Shown here: one piece after another, positions 53,196-61,943 of the stretch | Numbering within the stretch: the stretch's first letter is position 1 | How the letters are laid out: every line of letters begins with the position of its first letter | Assembly (NCBI RefSeq): GCF_040396155.1 | Contig: NZ_JBEBOY010000003.1 | Coordinates: forward strand, 62,001 to 126,000 | Direction of reading: 5' to 3' | DNA from: Tissierella praeacuta_A | Lineage (GTDB): Bacteria; Bacillota; Clostridia; Tissierellales; Tissierellaceae | Length of the DNA: 64,000 nucleotides | Made by a program: the position numbers and the translations under genes | Notes under the pieces: generated by a model | Database searches by the model: none | The model's input: the letters and a program-made list of their open reading frames with translations, nothing else | Told to the model about the DNA's origin: nothing

Positions 53196-54426
53196 AAAAA
53201 ATTTAATTATAGTAATATATTTAGTAATAACTTCTATAGCCCTTGTATCTGGTTCAGAAACCCGTGAATTACAAACTTTAGCTATAGTTACAGCAACAGG
53301 AATTGATTTAGAAGGTGATAAGGTGATAATTACCTGTGAAATAGTAGACCCTACATTTGGTGGCAGTCAACCATCAAGTAATTTAGCTCCTACGGAAGAA
53401 AATGTAATATTTGTTCAAGGTGTAGGTGAAACTGTATTTGAAGCAATTAGAAATGTAACTTTACATTTTGATAGAAAATTATTTTTTTCTCATGCTAGTG
53501 TACTTATATTTGGTGAAGAGTTTGCTAAGAAAGGTCTTAATGAGTGTTTAGATTTCTTTTTAAGAGATTATGAGCCAAGAGAGAGTGCATATATGGTAGT
53601 TGCTAAGGGGGCAAAGGCCTATGATGTAATAGGGGTTAGGGGAGAATTAAGTGAATCTTCTGGAGAATATTTAAAAGATATTTTTGATAAATTTGAGTAT
53701 AGTGGAAAATGTTTTAGTGTAACTATGGCTGAATATTTTAGATATTATTATGAAGTAAGCAATGAACCTGTTATAGGAGTTATACAGAAAGTAGATCAAA
53801 TGGTAATAGATGAGAAAAAACGCAGACAGATGACTACAAAATCAATAGTAGATGCATCAGGTGGAGCTGTACTTAAAAGGGACTATTTAGTAGGATATTT
53901 CGATGGAAATGAAATACTTGGTTATAACTTTATCATAGACCGTATAGGAGAAGGTGTTATTGTATTTAATATCAATGATGAACTAAATAAAGGGAAGCCT
54001 ATTATTGGAAGTGAGAGAAAACCTAATACAATGGAAATTCTAAATTCAAAAACTAAAAATAGTGTTGAGATAAATGATGGACAAATACATTTAAATATAA
54101 ACATAAAATTAAGAGTAGGATTAGGTGAAGAAAATAAAGCAGTCGATGTAACTGACTCCGAGGTTCTTAAAGCACTGGAAAAGTCTTGTTCTGAAAGAGT
54201 AGAAAGTCTTGTTTCAGCAACTATGGATAAAGGACAAAAGGAATTCAAGCAAGATAATTTCAATATTGGTGCGGTAGTACATCGTCAATATCCAGAAGTA
54301 TGGAAAAAGATATCTAAAGACTGGCATAATATTTTTCCAGAGATATCTTATAGTGTTAATGTAGAAACGGATATAGTGAAGGTTGGAATAGTTAATGTGC
54401 CTAGTAATTTAAGAAAAAGGAGATAA
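53182..54426 (+). CDS. gerAC: GerC-type germination receptor subunit C without lipidation cysteine
   Basis: 414 residues. RELQTLAIVTATGIDLEGDK follows the N-terminal hydrophobic stretch, and the Ger(x)C domains II and III are present to the end. In usual GerC proteins the signal ends in a lipobox with a Cys before the W-D-RREL motif; here the region reads LVSGSETREL, with Ser25 (codon TCA, 53254-53256) at that place. No Cys is nearby, so it should not be lipidated. It may be soluble in the inner spore membrane periphery or held by the uncleaved helix. Overlaps gerAA by 14 bases. Confidence 0.9.
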   Translation: MKKTKKNLIIVIYLVITSIALVSGSETRELQTLAIVTATGIDLEGDKVIITCEIVDPTFGGSQPSSNLAPTEENVIFVQGVGETVFEAIRNVTLHFDRKLFFSHASVLIFGEEFAKKGLNECLDFFLRDYEPRESAYMVVAKGAKAYDVIGVRGELSESSGEYLKDIFDKFEYSGKCFSVTMAEYFRYYYEVSNEPVIGVIQKVDQMVIDEKKRRQMTTKSIVDASGGAVLKRDYLVGYFDGNEILGYNFIIDRIGEGVIVFNINDELNKGKPIIGSERKPNTMEILNSKTKNSVEINDGQIHLNINIKLRVGLGEENKAVDVTDSEVLKALEKSCSERVESLVSATMDKGQKEFKQDNFNIGAVVHRQYPEVWKKISKDWHNIFPEISYSVNVETDIVKVGIVNVPSNLRKRR

Positions 54427-54432
54427 TTAAGT

Positions 54433-55542
54433 ATGAGTGAAAAGATTTCATCAAGGCAAGCAATCTTATTTATTACTATTAGTAGAGTAACTACTATACT
54501 GACTACTATGCCTATAATCTATATGCCTCCAGCTAATCAAGATATTTGGATGGTTATTATAGTAGCCTTTTTTTATACTACTTTAGTATGTACTCCTTTA
54601 TTATTTTTATCTAATAGATTTAATGAATTTACAATTATTGAATATACGGAAAAAATACTAGGTAAAGTTTTTGGTAAGGTTGTAGGGGCATTATATGGAA
54701 TCTTTTTCTTAACGGTGGCAATTCTATTTTCTTATATAGCTATTCAAATGGTAAGGACTTCATTTCTAACAAATACAAAGCCTATTTTAACCATAATATT
54801 TTTAATGGGCTGTTGTATGTATGTTGCTTCTAAAGGGGTAGATGTTATACTAAGAGGCTCAGAGTTGCTTGTTCCAATTATTTTAGTTTTCATTATTATT
54901 TTTGTTGTTTTAGGATATAGCAGCATAGATTTAAAAATATTATTGCCTATATATAAAGACTCTAGTTTTCTAGATATTAATATAGGTGCAATACAGATGT
55001 CTTTCATATTTGTTGATATATTTATAATAAGTATGATTGCTCCCAAACTTGAGAATAAGAAAGATATAAATAAGATTTTTATTAAAGCCGTATTTTGTTC
55101 TTCATTATTTATATTGCTTGTAGTAGTAGCAACTCAAGCATCTTTGGGAATAGAGCAAACTAAACATTCCAATTTTCCTTTTCTAAGCTATATAAGACGT
55201 ATGAAAACATATTCTATTTTTGAAAGAGTAGAGTCTGTTTATATACTTATATGGATAGTAGCTATGATGGGTAAAATTGTAATGTATACATATATTGCCA
55301 CCGAGACATTTAAAGAAGTATTTAATAAAAAAGATAGAAATTTTATATTATATATTATAGGAACATTTATTATATTGATAACTTATTATTTTGCTGAATA
55401 TAGACCTATATTAATAGAAATAAAATCAATACCATTATTAGAATATATTTATTATTTTATTTTTGAAACTTTTATACCTTTAGTTTTAGTGATAGTTTAT
55501 ATATTTAGAAGAAAAAAATTTAAAACAGGAGAAACTGAATAA
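54433..55542 (+). CDS. gerAB: GerAB-type germination receptor permease subunit B
   Basis: 369 residues with ten membrane helices of the amino-acid permease type (PF03845). SSRQAILFITISRVTTILTTMP is the first helix region, and residues TYYFAEYRP close the last loops. The order A-C-B occurs in other clostridia. It is 6 bases after gerAC, so the three subunits form one operon. The stop is next to that of the convergent sensor kinase, separated by one base. Confidence 0.92.
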   Translation: MSEKISSRQAILFITISRVTTILTTMPIIYMPPANQDIWMVIIVAFFYTTLVCTPLLFLSNRFNEFTIIEYTEKILGKVFGKVVGALYGIFFLTVAILFSYIAIQMVRTSFLTNTKPILTIIFLMGCCMYVASKGVDVILRGSELLVPIILVFIIIFVVLGYSSIDLKILLPIYKDSSFLDINIGAIQMSFIFVDIFIISMIAPKLENKKDINKIFIKAVFCSSLFILLVVVATQASLGIEQTKHSNFPFLSYIRRMKTYSIFERVESVYILIWIVAMMGKIVMYTYIATETFKEVFNKKDRNFILYIIGTFIILITYYFAEYRPILIEIKSIPLLEYIYYFIFETFIPLVLVIVYIFRRKKFKTGETE

Positions 55543-56919
55543 CTAGCTGTTTAAAGGAAGAATTATTGTAATTTCAGTGCCTTCTTTATATTTACTATCT
55601 ACTGTTATTGTTCCTTCATGGGCTTCAACTATGGATTTTACAATAGAGAGCCCGAGTCCAGTTCCACCAGTACTTTTATTTCTTGAATCATCAGATCTAT
55701 AGAATCTATCAAATATAAATGGCAGATTTTTTTCTTCGATTCCTATTCCATTGTCATTAACCTTAATAATAACACTTTCTTTTTCTTTTGTAAGAGTTAC
55801 AAAAACTTTACCTTTTTCATTTAGATATTTAATAGAGTTTGAAAGAAGATTATACAGTATTTGCTTAAGTTTATCTATATCCATAGTAATCTCAATATTA
55901 TTTTCAATATTGGTTTCTATAATAAAGCCTTTCTTTGTATATAGGGGAATAAATGTTGTAATAATATTATGAAGTTCTTTAGACATATTAAATTTAGTTT
56001 TATTAATAACAAGCTCTAATTCCTCTGATTTAAAAGAATCTTTAAGGTCATCAACTAAATTAGATAACCTATCTATTTCTTTCATCAAAATTTCTAAATG
56101 ATCTTCATTAGGTTCCCATATTCCATCTATAATAGCTTCCATATGGGTTTTAAGTGTAGTAAGTGGAGTTCTAATTTCGTGAGAAATATTAGAAGCATAT
56201 TTTTTTCTAATATTTTCCTGATTGGCTAAAGTCTCGCCTAGATAGTTAATAGAATCTGATAGTTCTAGAATCTCTACTGTATTAGTATTTATATTAGATT
56301 TTTTATTAAGATTACCCTTTCGTATTTCAACAGCTGTGTTTCTAATTTCTAATAAAGGACTAGTTAAAGATTTAGATAGTATAGTACTAGTTCCTAATCC
56401 AAAAAGGACTGTAAATATAGATGATATAAAGAATGATTTAGTTAAGGTATCTTTAAAAATAATTGCAGATTCAGTTAAATAAGCATTATCAATATATCCT
56501 ATAATTAATTTCCCTACTTCATTCTCTTCATCAAGTAACGGATAAGATTTCTCAACATACTTCCCTTCAGGAATATTGTGCATTCTCATCATCATTCTTC
56601 TATGCATTTCTCCCATTCCGCCCATGCCATTTCCGTTACTGGACGTATATAAAATATTACCATCTAAATCTCTTATTTGAATATATACATCTTCTAAAGA
56701 GGCGTAGGAGTTAATTTCCTTTTGATATAATTTATATCCATTTTTATTATATAATTCATTTATTTCATCACATATTTGTTGAAGCTTATTTTGTTGCTCT
56801 TCAGCAAGATAAATTTCAAATTTATTATTTATCATTAAATTCGATGTGAAGCTAATGATAATAGTAGAAAGAAGGATTGAAAATAGAAGGCTCAAAGTAA
56901 GCTTTTTAGAAAGTTTCAT
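55543..56919 (-). CDS. Sensor histidine kinase with Met/His-rich external loop
   Basis: 458 residues from the ATG at 56919, behind GGAGGA; an in-frame ATG further up at 57063 adds unrelated residues and lacks a site. Two membrane helices (about 8-28 and 163-183) enclose an external domain holding GMGGMGEMHRRMMMRMH at 99-114. HAMP region, H-box SHEIRTPLTTL with H247, and ATP-binding DNGIGIE, GTGLGLSIV follow. The Met and His cluster suggests soft-metal (Cu/Ag) sensing. Its partner is the response regulator at 57518, interrupted by an opposite-strand gene. Confidence 0.93.
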   Translation of the reverse strand: MKLSKKLTLSLLFSILLSTIIISFTSNLMINNKFEIYLAEEQQNKLQQICDEINELYNKNGYKLYQKEINSYASLEDVYIQIRDLDGNILYTSSNGNGMGGMGEMHRRMMMRMHNIPEGKYVEKSYPLLDEENEVGKLIIGYIDNAYLTESAIIFKDTLTKSFFISSIFTVLFGLGTSTILSKSLTSPLLEIRNTAVEIRKGNLNKKSNINTNTVEILELSDSINYLGETLANQENIRKKYASNISHEIRTPLTTLKTHMEAIIDGIWEPNEDHLEILMKEIDRLSNLVDDLKDSFKSEELELVINKTKFNMSKELHNIITTFIPLYTKKGFIIETNIENNIEITMDIDKLKQILYNLLSNSIKYLNEKGKVFVTLTKEKESVIIKVNDNGIGIEEKNLPFIFDRFYRSDDSRNKSTGGTGLGLSIVKSIVEAHEGTITVDSKYKEGTEITIILPLNS

Positions 56920-57083
56920 ATATATTCCTCCAATAATTGCCAGAAAGTAGTCTAAATCATAAATATTAGATTGTTTTGGCAATATAAAATTTATAATATA
57001 TATTATAACAGTTAATTTTGAATTCATTATAAAGAAATCTGAGATAATTTCATTTTTCTCCATATTTCCTTCACAATTTGTAG

Positions 57084-57120
57084 CTATAATAAAGCTATAA
57101 ATTGAAAGGAGAGATTTATT
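57084..57120 (+). promoter_or_regulatory. Promoter region of the small Met-rich protein, shared with the sensor gene
   Basis: TATAAT at about 57086-57091 is followed 18 bases later by AAAGGAGAG and ATG 57121. The 200 bases from 56920 to 57120 also hold the divergent start of the kinase gene, so one operator could control both. Confidence 0.5.
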
Positions 57121-57465
57121 ATGAAGAAATCATTAGTAATAGGGGCAGCAGTATTAAGTTTAGGAATTAGTTCTATAGTTTCATATGCTGATACAGCAAA
57201 AACACCAAATATAATTCCTGAAAATAAAAATACAAATTTTAGTACAGAAGATAGAGAAGCATGGTTTAAAGAAAGAAATGAATATAGAAAAGGAGAAATA
57301 AAAAATGCTCTGGAAAAGGGATTAATAACTGAGAAAGAAGCAGATGCATGGGAAGAGCATTTTGATTATATGGAAAAATTCCATAGTGAAAATGGACTTG
57401 TGCCAGGTGGCTGTCATGGAAATGGTTTTGGCAGAGGTATGGGGATGATGGGAAGAAGTCGTTGA
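57121..57465 (+). CDS. Small secreted Met/Gly-rich protein (DUF2680-like)
   Basis: 114 residues. Signal peptide ending near VSYADT. A helical domain follows (EAWFKERNEYRKGEIKNALE, EKEADAWEEH), like DUF2680/YckD proteins. The tail VPGGCHGNGFGRGMGMMGR is rich in Gly, Met, His, with a Cys, and looks like a metal-binding segment. It is encoded opposite to the two flanking two-component genes, which suggests that the regulator controls it. Confidence 0.82.
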   Translation: MKKSLVIGAAVLSLGISSIVSYADTAKTPNIIPENKNTNFSTEDREAWFKERNEYRKGEIKNALEKGLITEKEADAWEEHFDYMEKFHSENGLVPGGCHGNGFGRGMGMMGRSR

Positions 57466-57483
57466 GGAAGATAAGCAAACCGC

Positions 57484-57522
57484 AATAAATCCGCTTTATT
57501 ATTACAATAAAGTGGATTTATT
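57484..57522. terminator. Bidirectional terminator between the small Met-rich gene and the response regulator
   Basis: AATAAATCCGCTTTATT and AATAAAGTGGATTTATT (one G-U) around ATTAC, with T runs on both sides. The two convergent genes share it, so the regulator and kinase genes cannot be read as one unit from the same promoter without passing it. Confidence 0.88.
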
Positions 57523-58219
57523 GTTTTTCTATTTCAAATTTATATCCTGCACCATAGACTGTATGAATATATTCAGGAAATCTAGGGGTGTTTTCAATTT
57601 TTTGCCTAATATTTTTTATATGAGTATCTATAGTTCTATCAAAACCTTCATATCCAAAGCCAAGAGAAAGTTCTATTAACTGATCCCTTGAAAGAACATG
57701 GTTTATATTAGATATAAGGGCTAATAAAATTTTAAATTCATTTGTTGTTAAGTTGATATTTTCGCTATTTTTTTTGACTATCATTTTATCCACTTCAATT
57801 TCCAAATCTCCATTATTGAAACTAAGCTTTTCTGCTGAAGGCCTAGAATTAGGATAGGCTCTTCTAAGTAATGCTTTTACTCGACTAATTAATTCCCTAG
57901 GACTGAAAGGTTTTAGTACATAATCATCAGCGCCTATTGATAAGCCTTCAATCCTATCATCTTCATGAGTTTTCGCAGTTAACATTATAATTGGAACATC
58001 TGATATAGACCTTACTCTTTTACATACCTCTTCACCAGAAATCTTGGGTATCATCAAATCTAATATAATTAAATGAATGTCATTATTACTAAATAAATTT
58101 AAAGCAGCCTCCCCATCATAAGCTAAAAATACTTTAAATTTTTCTCTAGATAAATATGCATTAATAACATCTGAAATATTCTTTTCATCTTCTACTAATA
58201 AAATATTTGTATAATTCAA
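57518..58219 (-). CDS. OmpR-family response regulator
   Basis: 233 residues. TTG start behind GAGGTGATTAAA. The receiver domain has the phospho-acceptor D54 (LIILDLMIPKI), the acidic pair ED 10-11 and K around KPFSPREL. A winged-helix effector domain ends the protein (LTTNEFKILLALISN, DRTIDTHIKNIRQKIE). Probable partner of the kinase at 55543. Its targets likely include the small Met-rich gene between them. Confidence 0.94.
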   Translation of the reverse strand: MNYTNILLVEDEKNISDVINAYLSREKFKVFLAYDGEAALNLFSNNDIHLIILDLMIPKISGEEVCKRVRSISDVPIIMLTAKTHEDDRIEGLSIGADDYVLKPFSPRELISRVKALLRRAYPNSRPSAEKLSFNNGDLEIEVDKMIVKKNSENINLTTNEFKILLALISNINHVLSRDQLIELSLGFGYEGFDRTIDTHIKNIRQKIENTPRFPEYIHTVYGAGYKFEIEKQ

Positions 58220-58900
58220 GTTTAATCACCTCATAATCATATTACCCAAAAGAATAATAAAAAGATAGAAAAAAATAAAAAAATGATATGAGATAATTCA
58301 GATATGACAGAAAACAATAATAAAAGAAAGATTTCTGATATAATTTTAGTGAACCAAAGCAAACAAGAATATCGGAGGGATATTTCTTATGAAATTAATT
58401 ATGATAGAAGAGATAAGGTTTTATCAAAGAGTAGTCAAATATGCTATTAAATATAATAATAACCTTTAGCGTACAAAGATTTTTTTGTTTTTTCTACTAT
58501 CTACTTGATAGGAGCATGTTCATTTAGGTTCTAGTATTGTGTTTATGAAATAATTAAATATTGACAGAATAAAGAAATTCTTGGATAAAAGAAATTTCAC
58601 CCAAGGATTTCTTGTTATTGAATCATAATACTTATTTACATAATATTACCATATAAAATTCGAGTATCTCCATAAGGATAATAAAATGGCTTTCAATTTA
58701 AACCATAAATTATTGAACTTACGTCAATATACCATATTTAAAATTAAAGGATTCAAAAATCTTCTTAAATATTAATAATTTAATTGACAACGAATATCTG
58801 GTAATTAGGAAACTTGTCAATTAAGTTTATCAAATGAAAGCACCATTCAAATTTATTAAATCAAGATAAAAATTTTATAAATTTCATCTAATTTGTAAAA
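58220..58900. other. Decayed intergenic region with transposase N-terminus remnant and hairpin
   Basis: 680 bases without an intact gene. A 26-codon ORF behind GGAGGG (58390-58470; MKLIMIEEIRFYQRVVKYA start) resembles the first residues of IS481-type transposases and stops early. AAGAAATTCTTGG (58572-58584) and CCAAGGATTTCTT (58601-58613) form a stem. A 41-base stretch at 58782-58822 has the ends AATTGACAA and TTGTCAATT, as at 4.2 kb. The rest is AT-rich. Confidence 0.6.
58390..58470 (+). pseudogene. Remnant of an IS481-like transposase N-terminus
   Basis: Only 26 codons with a strong GGAGGG site. IEEIRFYQRVVKYAIKYNNN looks like the start of the helix-turn-helix part of IS481/IS3-type transposases. 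The following sequence is full of stops. The matching C-terminal part may be the fragment at 60085. Evidence is by eye and short. Confidence 0.4.
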
Positions 58901-59533
58901 TTACCATGTTACTATATTACTAACATGTATAGTACCATAATCAAGTTTTGATCCTAGAGATGTCCCAAATGTAGCATTCAGACGATAATTTCCATAAAAT
59001 TCTATTGCTTCTCCGCTATTTTTATATGAATATCCTGTTCTAATATTATTAACTTTTATATTCCATGCACTACCAAAGTTAGCATAAACACTTATATTAG
59101 GATTACCTTGTGCAGTTAATGTTCCATCAGAATTCTTCATATAAGATACACTCATAGATGTTATCCATTCTTGCGCTCGTCTATTTTCTATATCATATCC
59201 ATAATAACCAGTTACAAATTCGCGTTTAACATCAGAAGATATATCATAAATCTGATGCTTAATGATTTCTTCGCTATAAACCAAAAATAAATTATTCTCC
59301 TTCAATAAATTATTAACTTGACCATATTCACATTCAAATAATTTGTTTTTTATTTCTTCACTATCAACTAAGTCTCCCAAACTATCTACAGCTATTATTT
59401 CAGAAATATTTTTATCAGAAATATAATTTTCTAAACTCTTAGTTTCTGAATTAACACCAAAATTTGCAAAAACAATAAAAGCTAAAAATATAATAATAAC
59501 ACTGCATAATAACAAAACAACAATTTTTTTCAT
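58901..59533 (-). CDS. Secreted protein of unknown function
   Basis: 210 residues. Signal peptide or anchor at residues 4-24 (VVLLLCSVIIIFLAFIVFA). An N-terminal helical part contains DSLGDLVDSEEIKNKLFECEYG; the C-terminal 100 residues are beta-rich with aromatic and Gly residues (GNPNISVYANFGSAW, SGEAIEFYGNYRLNATFG). No family is recognised. It lies between two transposase fragments in opposite orientation, which suggests accessory or transferred DNA. Start behind GAGGG on the minus strand. Confidence 0.75.
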   Translation of the reverse strand: MKKIVVLLLCSVIIIFLAFIVFANFGVNSETKSLENYISDKNISEIIAVDSLGDLVDSEEIKNKLFECEYGQVNNLLKENNLFLVYSEEIIKHQIYDISSDVKREFVTGYYGYDIENRRAQEWITSMSVSYMKNSDGTLTAQGNPNISVYANFGSAWNIKVNNIRTGYSYKNSGEAIEFYGNYRLNATFGTSLGSKLDYGTIHVSNIVTW

Positions 59534-60084
59534 AAAATTTCCCTCTTAAATTTTCATTTCAAAAAACTTATTTCTTTCTTATTCTTAATAGAAGAATTAA
59601 ATTAGGAATATTAAATTTAAAAAATAAAACTATTTCTGCTTCTCTTTCCCCCCCCTTAAGTGTATTAACAATACCATAAACTACAATTTAAGTAAACCTT
59701 ATTTTAAAGATATTTTTATATATTGATTATAGCCAACCTTCCAGTGGTAATTTTCTACTGGTTATTTTAAATCATCTTCTAAGTCTCCATCCTCATTATA
59801 GGTATTAATTAAATTCCATATCATCAAGTTTTAATTTTTGTTGTATTTCTCCTAATTTACTGCCAAAATCAGTAAGCCATCTGTTTACGAATGCTTTATC
59901 TAACATAAATACTGTATCATCTATAAGTTTTTCATCAACTTGTTCTTCTCATCTTTTATTGTATATTTATCTACTTCAGCAATTGATTTTTCAATTTATT
60001 CTCTTGTTTAAACAGGAAAATTCTACCCACTTTTTATGAGATATATAATAATCTTTATCTGTGAAATATGATTTATTTGTCATG
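59534..60084. other. Spacer with a C-rich run and a broken minus-strand gene
   Basis: 550 bases. Upstream of the secreted protein is a T/C-rich stretch with eight consecutive C near 59650. From 59766 to 60083 the minus strand shows a decayed reading frame (see that entry). No intact gene is supported. Confidence 0.55.
59766..60083 (-). pseudogene. Broken gene, unknown product
   Basis: Read from ATG 60083 on the minus strand, MTNKSYFTDKDYYISHKKW runs to a stop near 59991. In other frames the sense continues: KSIAEVDKYTIKDE, then DEKLIDDTVFMLDKAFVNRW, then KLGEIQQKLKLDDMEF, and finally NEDGDLEDDLK with a stop near 59766. At least three frame changes join these coherent pieces, so this looks like a gene decayed by indels. 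Its 5' end abuts the transposase fragment. Family not recognised. Confidence 0.5.
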
Positions 60085-60370
60085 ACTTGAACTAGCAAGT
60101 AGAAAATCAAAGTTTGAAAAGTATTTAGAAAAAATGAATATAAAGCATAAACGTGTTTGTCCTTACTTACCATGGCAAAATGGTATAGTAGAAAGTCATA
60201 GGATAGATAATAAGTTGTTTTACAGTGAGAGACGATTTGCAAGTTACAAACAAATGCTAAAAGTGTTTAGAAGATATATTAAGAGATATAATAATATAGC
60301 AAGAAAAGTTCTTAATTTTATGACTCTAAATGAAATGGTTGAGGACCATAACTTTAAAAATGATGATTAA
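60085..60370 (+). pseudogene. C-terminal fragment of an IS481/IS3-type transposase (rve integrase core)
   Basis: The frame is open after a stop near 60083 and gives about 94 residues. It contains KFEKYLEKMNIKHKRVCPY, LPWQNGIVESHRIDNKLFY with the core catalytic Glu region (Q-N-G-x-V-E), and KRYNNIARKVLNFMTLNEMV. The first two-thirds of the transposase, with the DDE Asp residues, are missing. The element can no longer transpose by itself. Confidence 0.85.
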
Positions 60371-60379
60371 GATAATATT

Positions 60380-60440
60380 TCTAATAGTTATTTAATCAAG
60401 GACCGCTGTCGATTTCCTCCTTGACAAAATAACTATTAGA
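60380..60440. repeat. Long hairpin after the transposase fragment
   Basis: TCTAATAGTTATTT pairs with AAATAACTATTAGA, and inside it CAAGGA pairs with TCCTTG; the loop is GC-richer than its surroundings. Ten bases past the transposase stop, it may be the terminator or end structure of the former insertion element. Confidence 0.6.
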
Positions 60441-60544
60441 GATTTAGTGAATTCACAACATTATTAGAATAATTATAAGGTGATATTATCAAAAGTTAAT
60501 TATAGAAAAATAAAAAAACACTTTATTTTTATGAACTATTATGC

Positions 60545-60847
60545 TATACTTGAATATAATATTTAAAACATACTAAAATGCTATGAATTGGTAAAGTAAA
60601 TTATAGAGAGTATCCAAGAGAGGATTCTATTGGTGGGAAGAATCTATACTATATATATTTGAAGTGCACCAAGGAGCATGGAGTCGAAAATGTTAGTAGA
60701 CTTATACGGTGGTTCCCGTTATAGAACTAGAGTATGAAAGTACTTGAATTGAGCTGGGGATTATTATTTCCTCAAGCAGAGTGGGACCGCGAAATTTACC
60801 TTTTGCCTCTGTATATTTATATATACATGGGCAAAAGGTTTTTTTAT
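60545..60847 (+). promoter_or_regulatory. T-box leader (Cys) of cysK-cysE
   Basis: The T-box motif AGAGTGGGACCGCG lies at 60778-60791, and the specifier codon TGC (Cys) at 60665-60667 sits in GAAGTGCACC. Terminator arms ACCTTTTGCC and GGCAAAAGGT with seven T end near 60847. TATACT at 60545-60550 is the likely -10. Uncharged tRNA-Cys would stabilise the antiterminator and turn on cysteine synthesis. Confidence 0.92.
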
Positions 60848-60880
60848 TTAGTCCCTAAATATATGAAGAAGGTGATAAAA

Positions 60881-60904
60881 ATGTTAGAGGAATTTTACCC
60901 ATAG
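60881..60904 (+). other. Seven-codon ORF in the cysK leader
   Basis: ATG behind GAAGGTGAT encodes MLEEFYP and stops. A shifted frame continues with IDEDKLVVCFSL, so it may be the start of a lost gene, or a leader peptide. No clear function. Confidence 0.3.
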
Positions 60905-61021
60905 ATGAGGATAAACTAGTAGTATGCTTTTCTTTATAAGGAACTAAAGACTCCAGTATTTTATGGTTTTAAATTATTAATTATCAAATTATGCATTGAA
61001 TAAAAAAGGGAGGTATATAAA

Positions 61022-61939
61022 ATGATATTAAACAATATTGGAGAAGCAGTAGGAAAGACACCGATTGTAAGATTGAATAAAATTAAAGAGGAAGGCTCAG
61101 CAGAAATACTTGTAAAAATTGAGTCATTTAATCCTTCAGGAAGTGTAAAGGATAGAGCGGCTTTATATATGATAGAAGCAGCAGAAAGAGAAGGAATTTT
61201 AACTAAAGGTGGTACTATAATTGAACCTACTAGCGGAAATACAGGTGTTGGTTTGGCTATGATGGGAGCTGCAAAAGGATATAATGTAATTTTAGTTATG
61301 CCAGACACTATGAGTATTGAGAGAAGAAAACTAATGCAAGCTTATGGTGCAAAAATTATACTGACGGAAGGAAAATATGGTATGGCAGGTTCAGTGGAAT
61401 TGGCAAATCAATTAGCTAAAGATAAAAACTATTTTATGCCGAATCAGTTCGCAAATAAAAATAATTTAACAGCTCATTATGAAACAACAGGAGTTGAAAT
61501 ACTTCAAGCTACTGATGGAAACATAGATGCATTTATAGCAGGAGTTGGAACAGGTGGAACTGTATCAGGAACAGGTAAAAGATTGAAAGAGTATAACAAA
61601 GATATATTGGTAGTGGCAGTTCAACCAGATAAATCTCCAGTTTTAACAGGAGGTAAACCAAATGGTCATAAAATACAAGGAATAGGTGCAAACTTTATAC
61701 CAGATATATTTGATAATGACATAGTAGATGAAATACTAGATATTGATGAAGAAACAGCATATTCATATGCTAAAAGATTAGCAGCAGAAGAGGGAATCCT
61801 AGTTGGAATTTCAGCAGGGGCAAATGTTGCTGCTGCAAATATAATAGCAAAAAGACTAGGTGAAGGTAAAAAGGTGTTGACTATTCTTCCAGATACTGGA
61901 GAAAGGTATTTATCTATAGACTTATTTAATGGAGAGTGA
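61022..61939 (+). CDS. cysK: Cysteine synthase A (O-acetylserine sulfhydrylase)
   Basis: 305 residues. Makes cysteine from O-acetylserine and sulfide with PLP. PLP lysine K43 in SGSVKDRAA, the phosphate-binding GVGTGGTVSGT and the EPTSGNTGVGLA substrate loop are all present. GGGAGG lies before ATG 61022. Controlled by the Cys T-box upstream and coupled with cysE. Confidence 0.96.
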   Translation: MILNNIGEAVGKTPIVRLNKIKEEGSAEILVKIESFNPSGSVKDRAALYMIEAAEREGILTKGGTIIEPTSGNTGVGLAMMGAAKGYNVILVMPDTMSIERRKLMQAYGAKIILTEGKYGMAGSVELANQLAKDKNYFMPNQFANKNNLTAHYETTGVEILQATDGNIDAFIAGVGTGGTVSGTGKRLKEYNKDILVVAVQPDKSPVLTGGKPNGHKIQGIGANFIPDIFDNDIVDEILDIDEETAYSYAKRLAAEEGILVGISAGANVAAANIIAKRLGEGKKVLTILPDTGERYLSIDLFNGE

Positions 61940-61943
61940 TTCT

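Noticed and set aside
57064..57120. An N-terminal extension of the sensor kinase to 57063
   Set aside because: It has no ribosome site, adds non-family residues and covers the divergent promoter region; ATG 56919 with GGAGGA is better.
59991..60242. An intact 83-residue minus-strand protein
   Set aside because: Its first half is antisense to the transposase fragment; only the later part belongs to the broken gene at 59766-60083.
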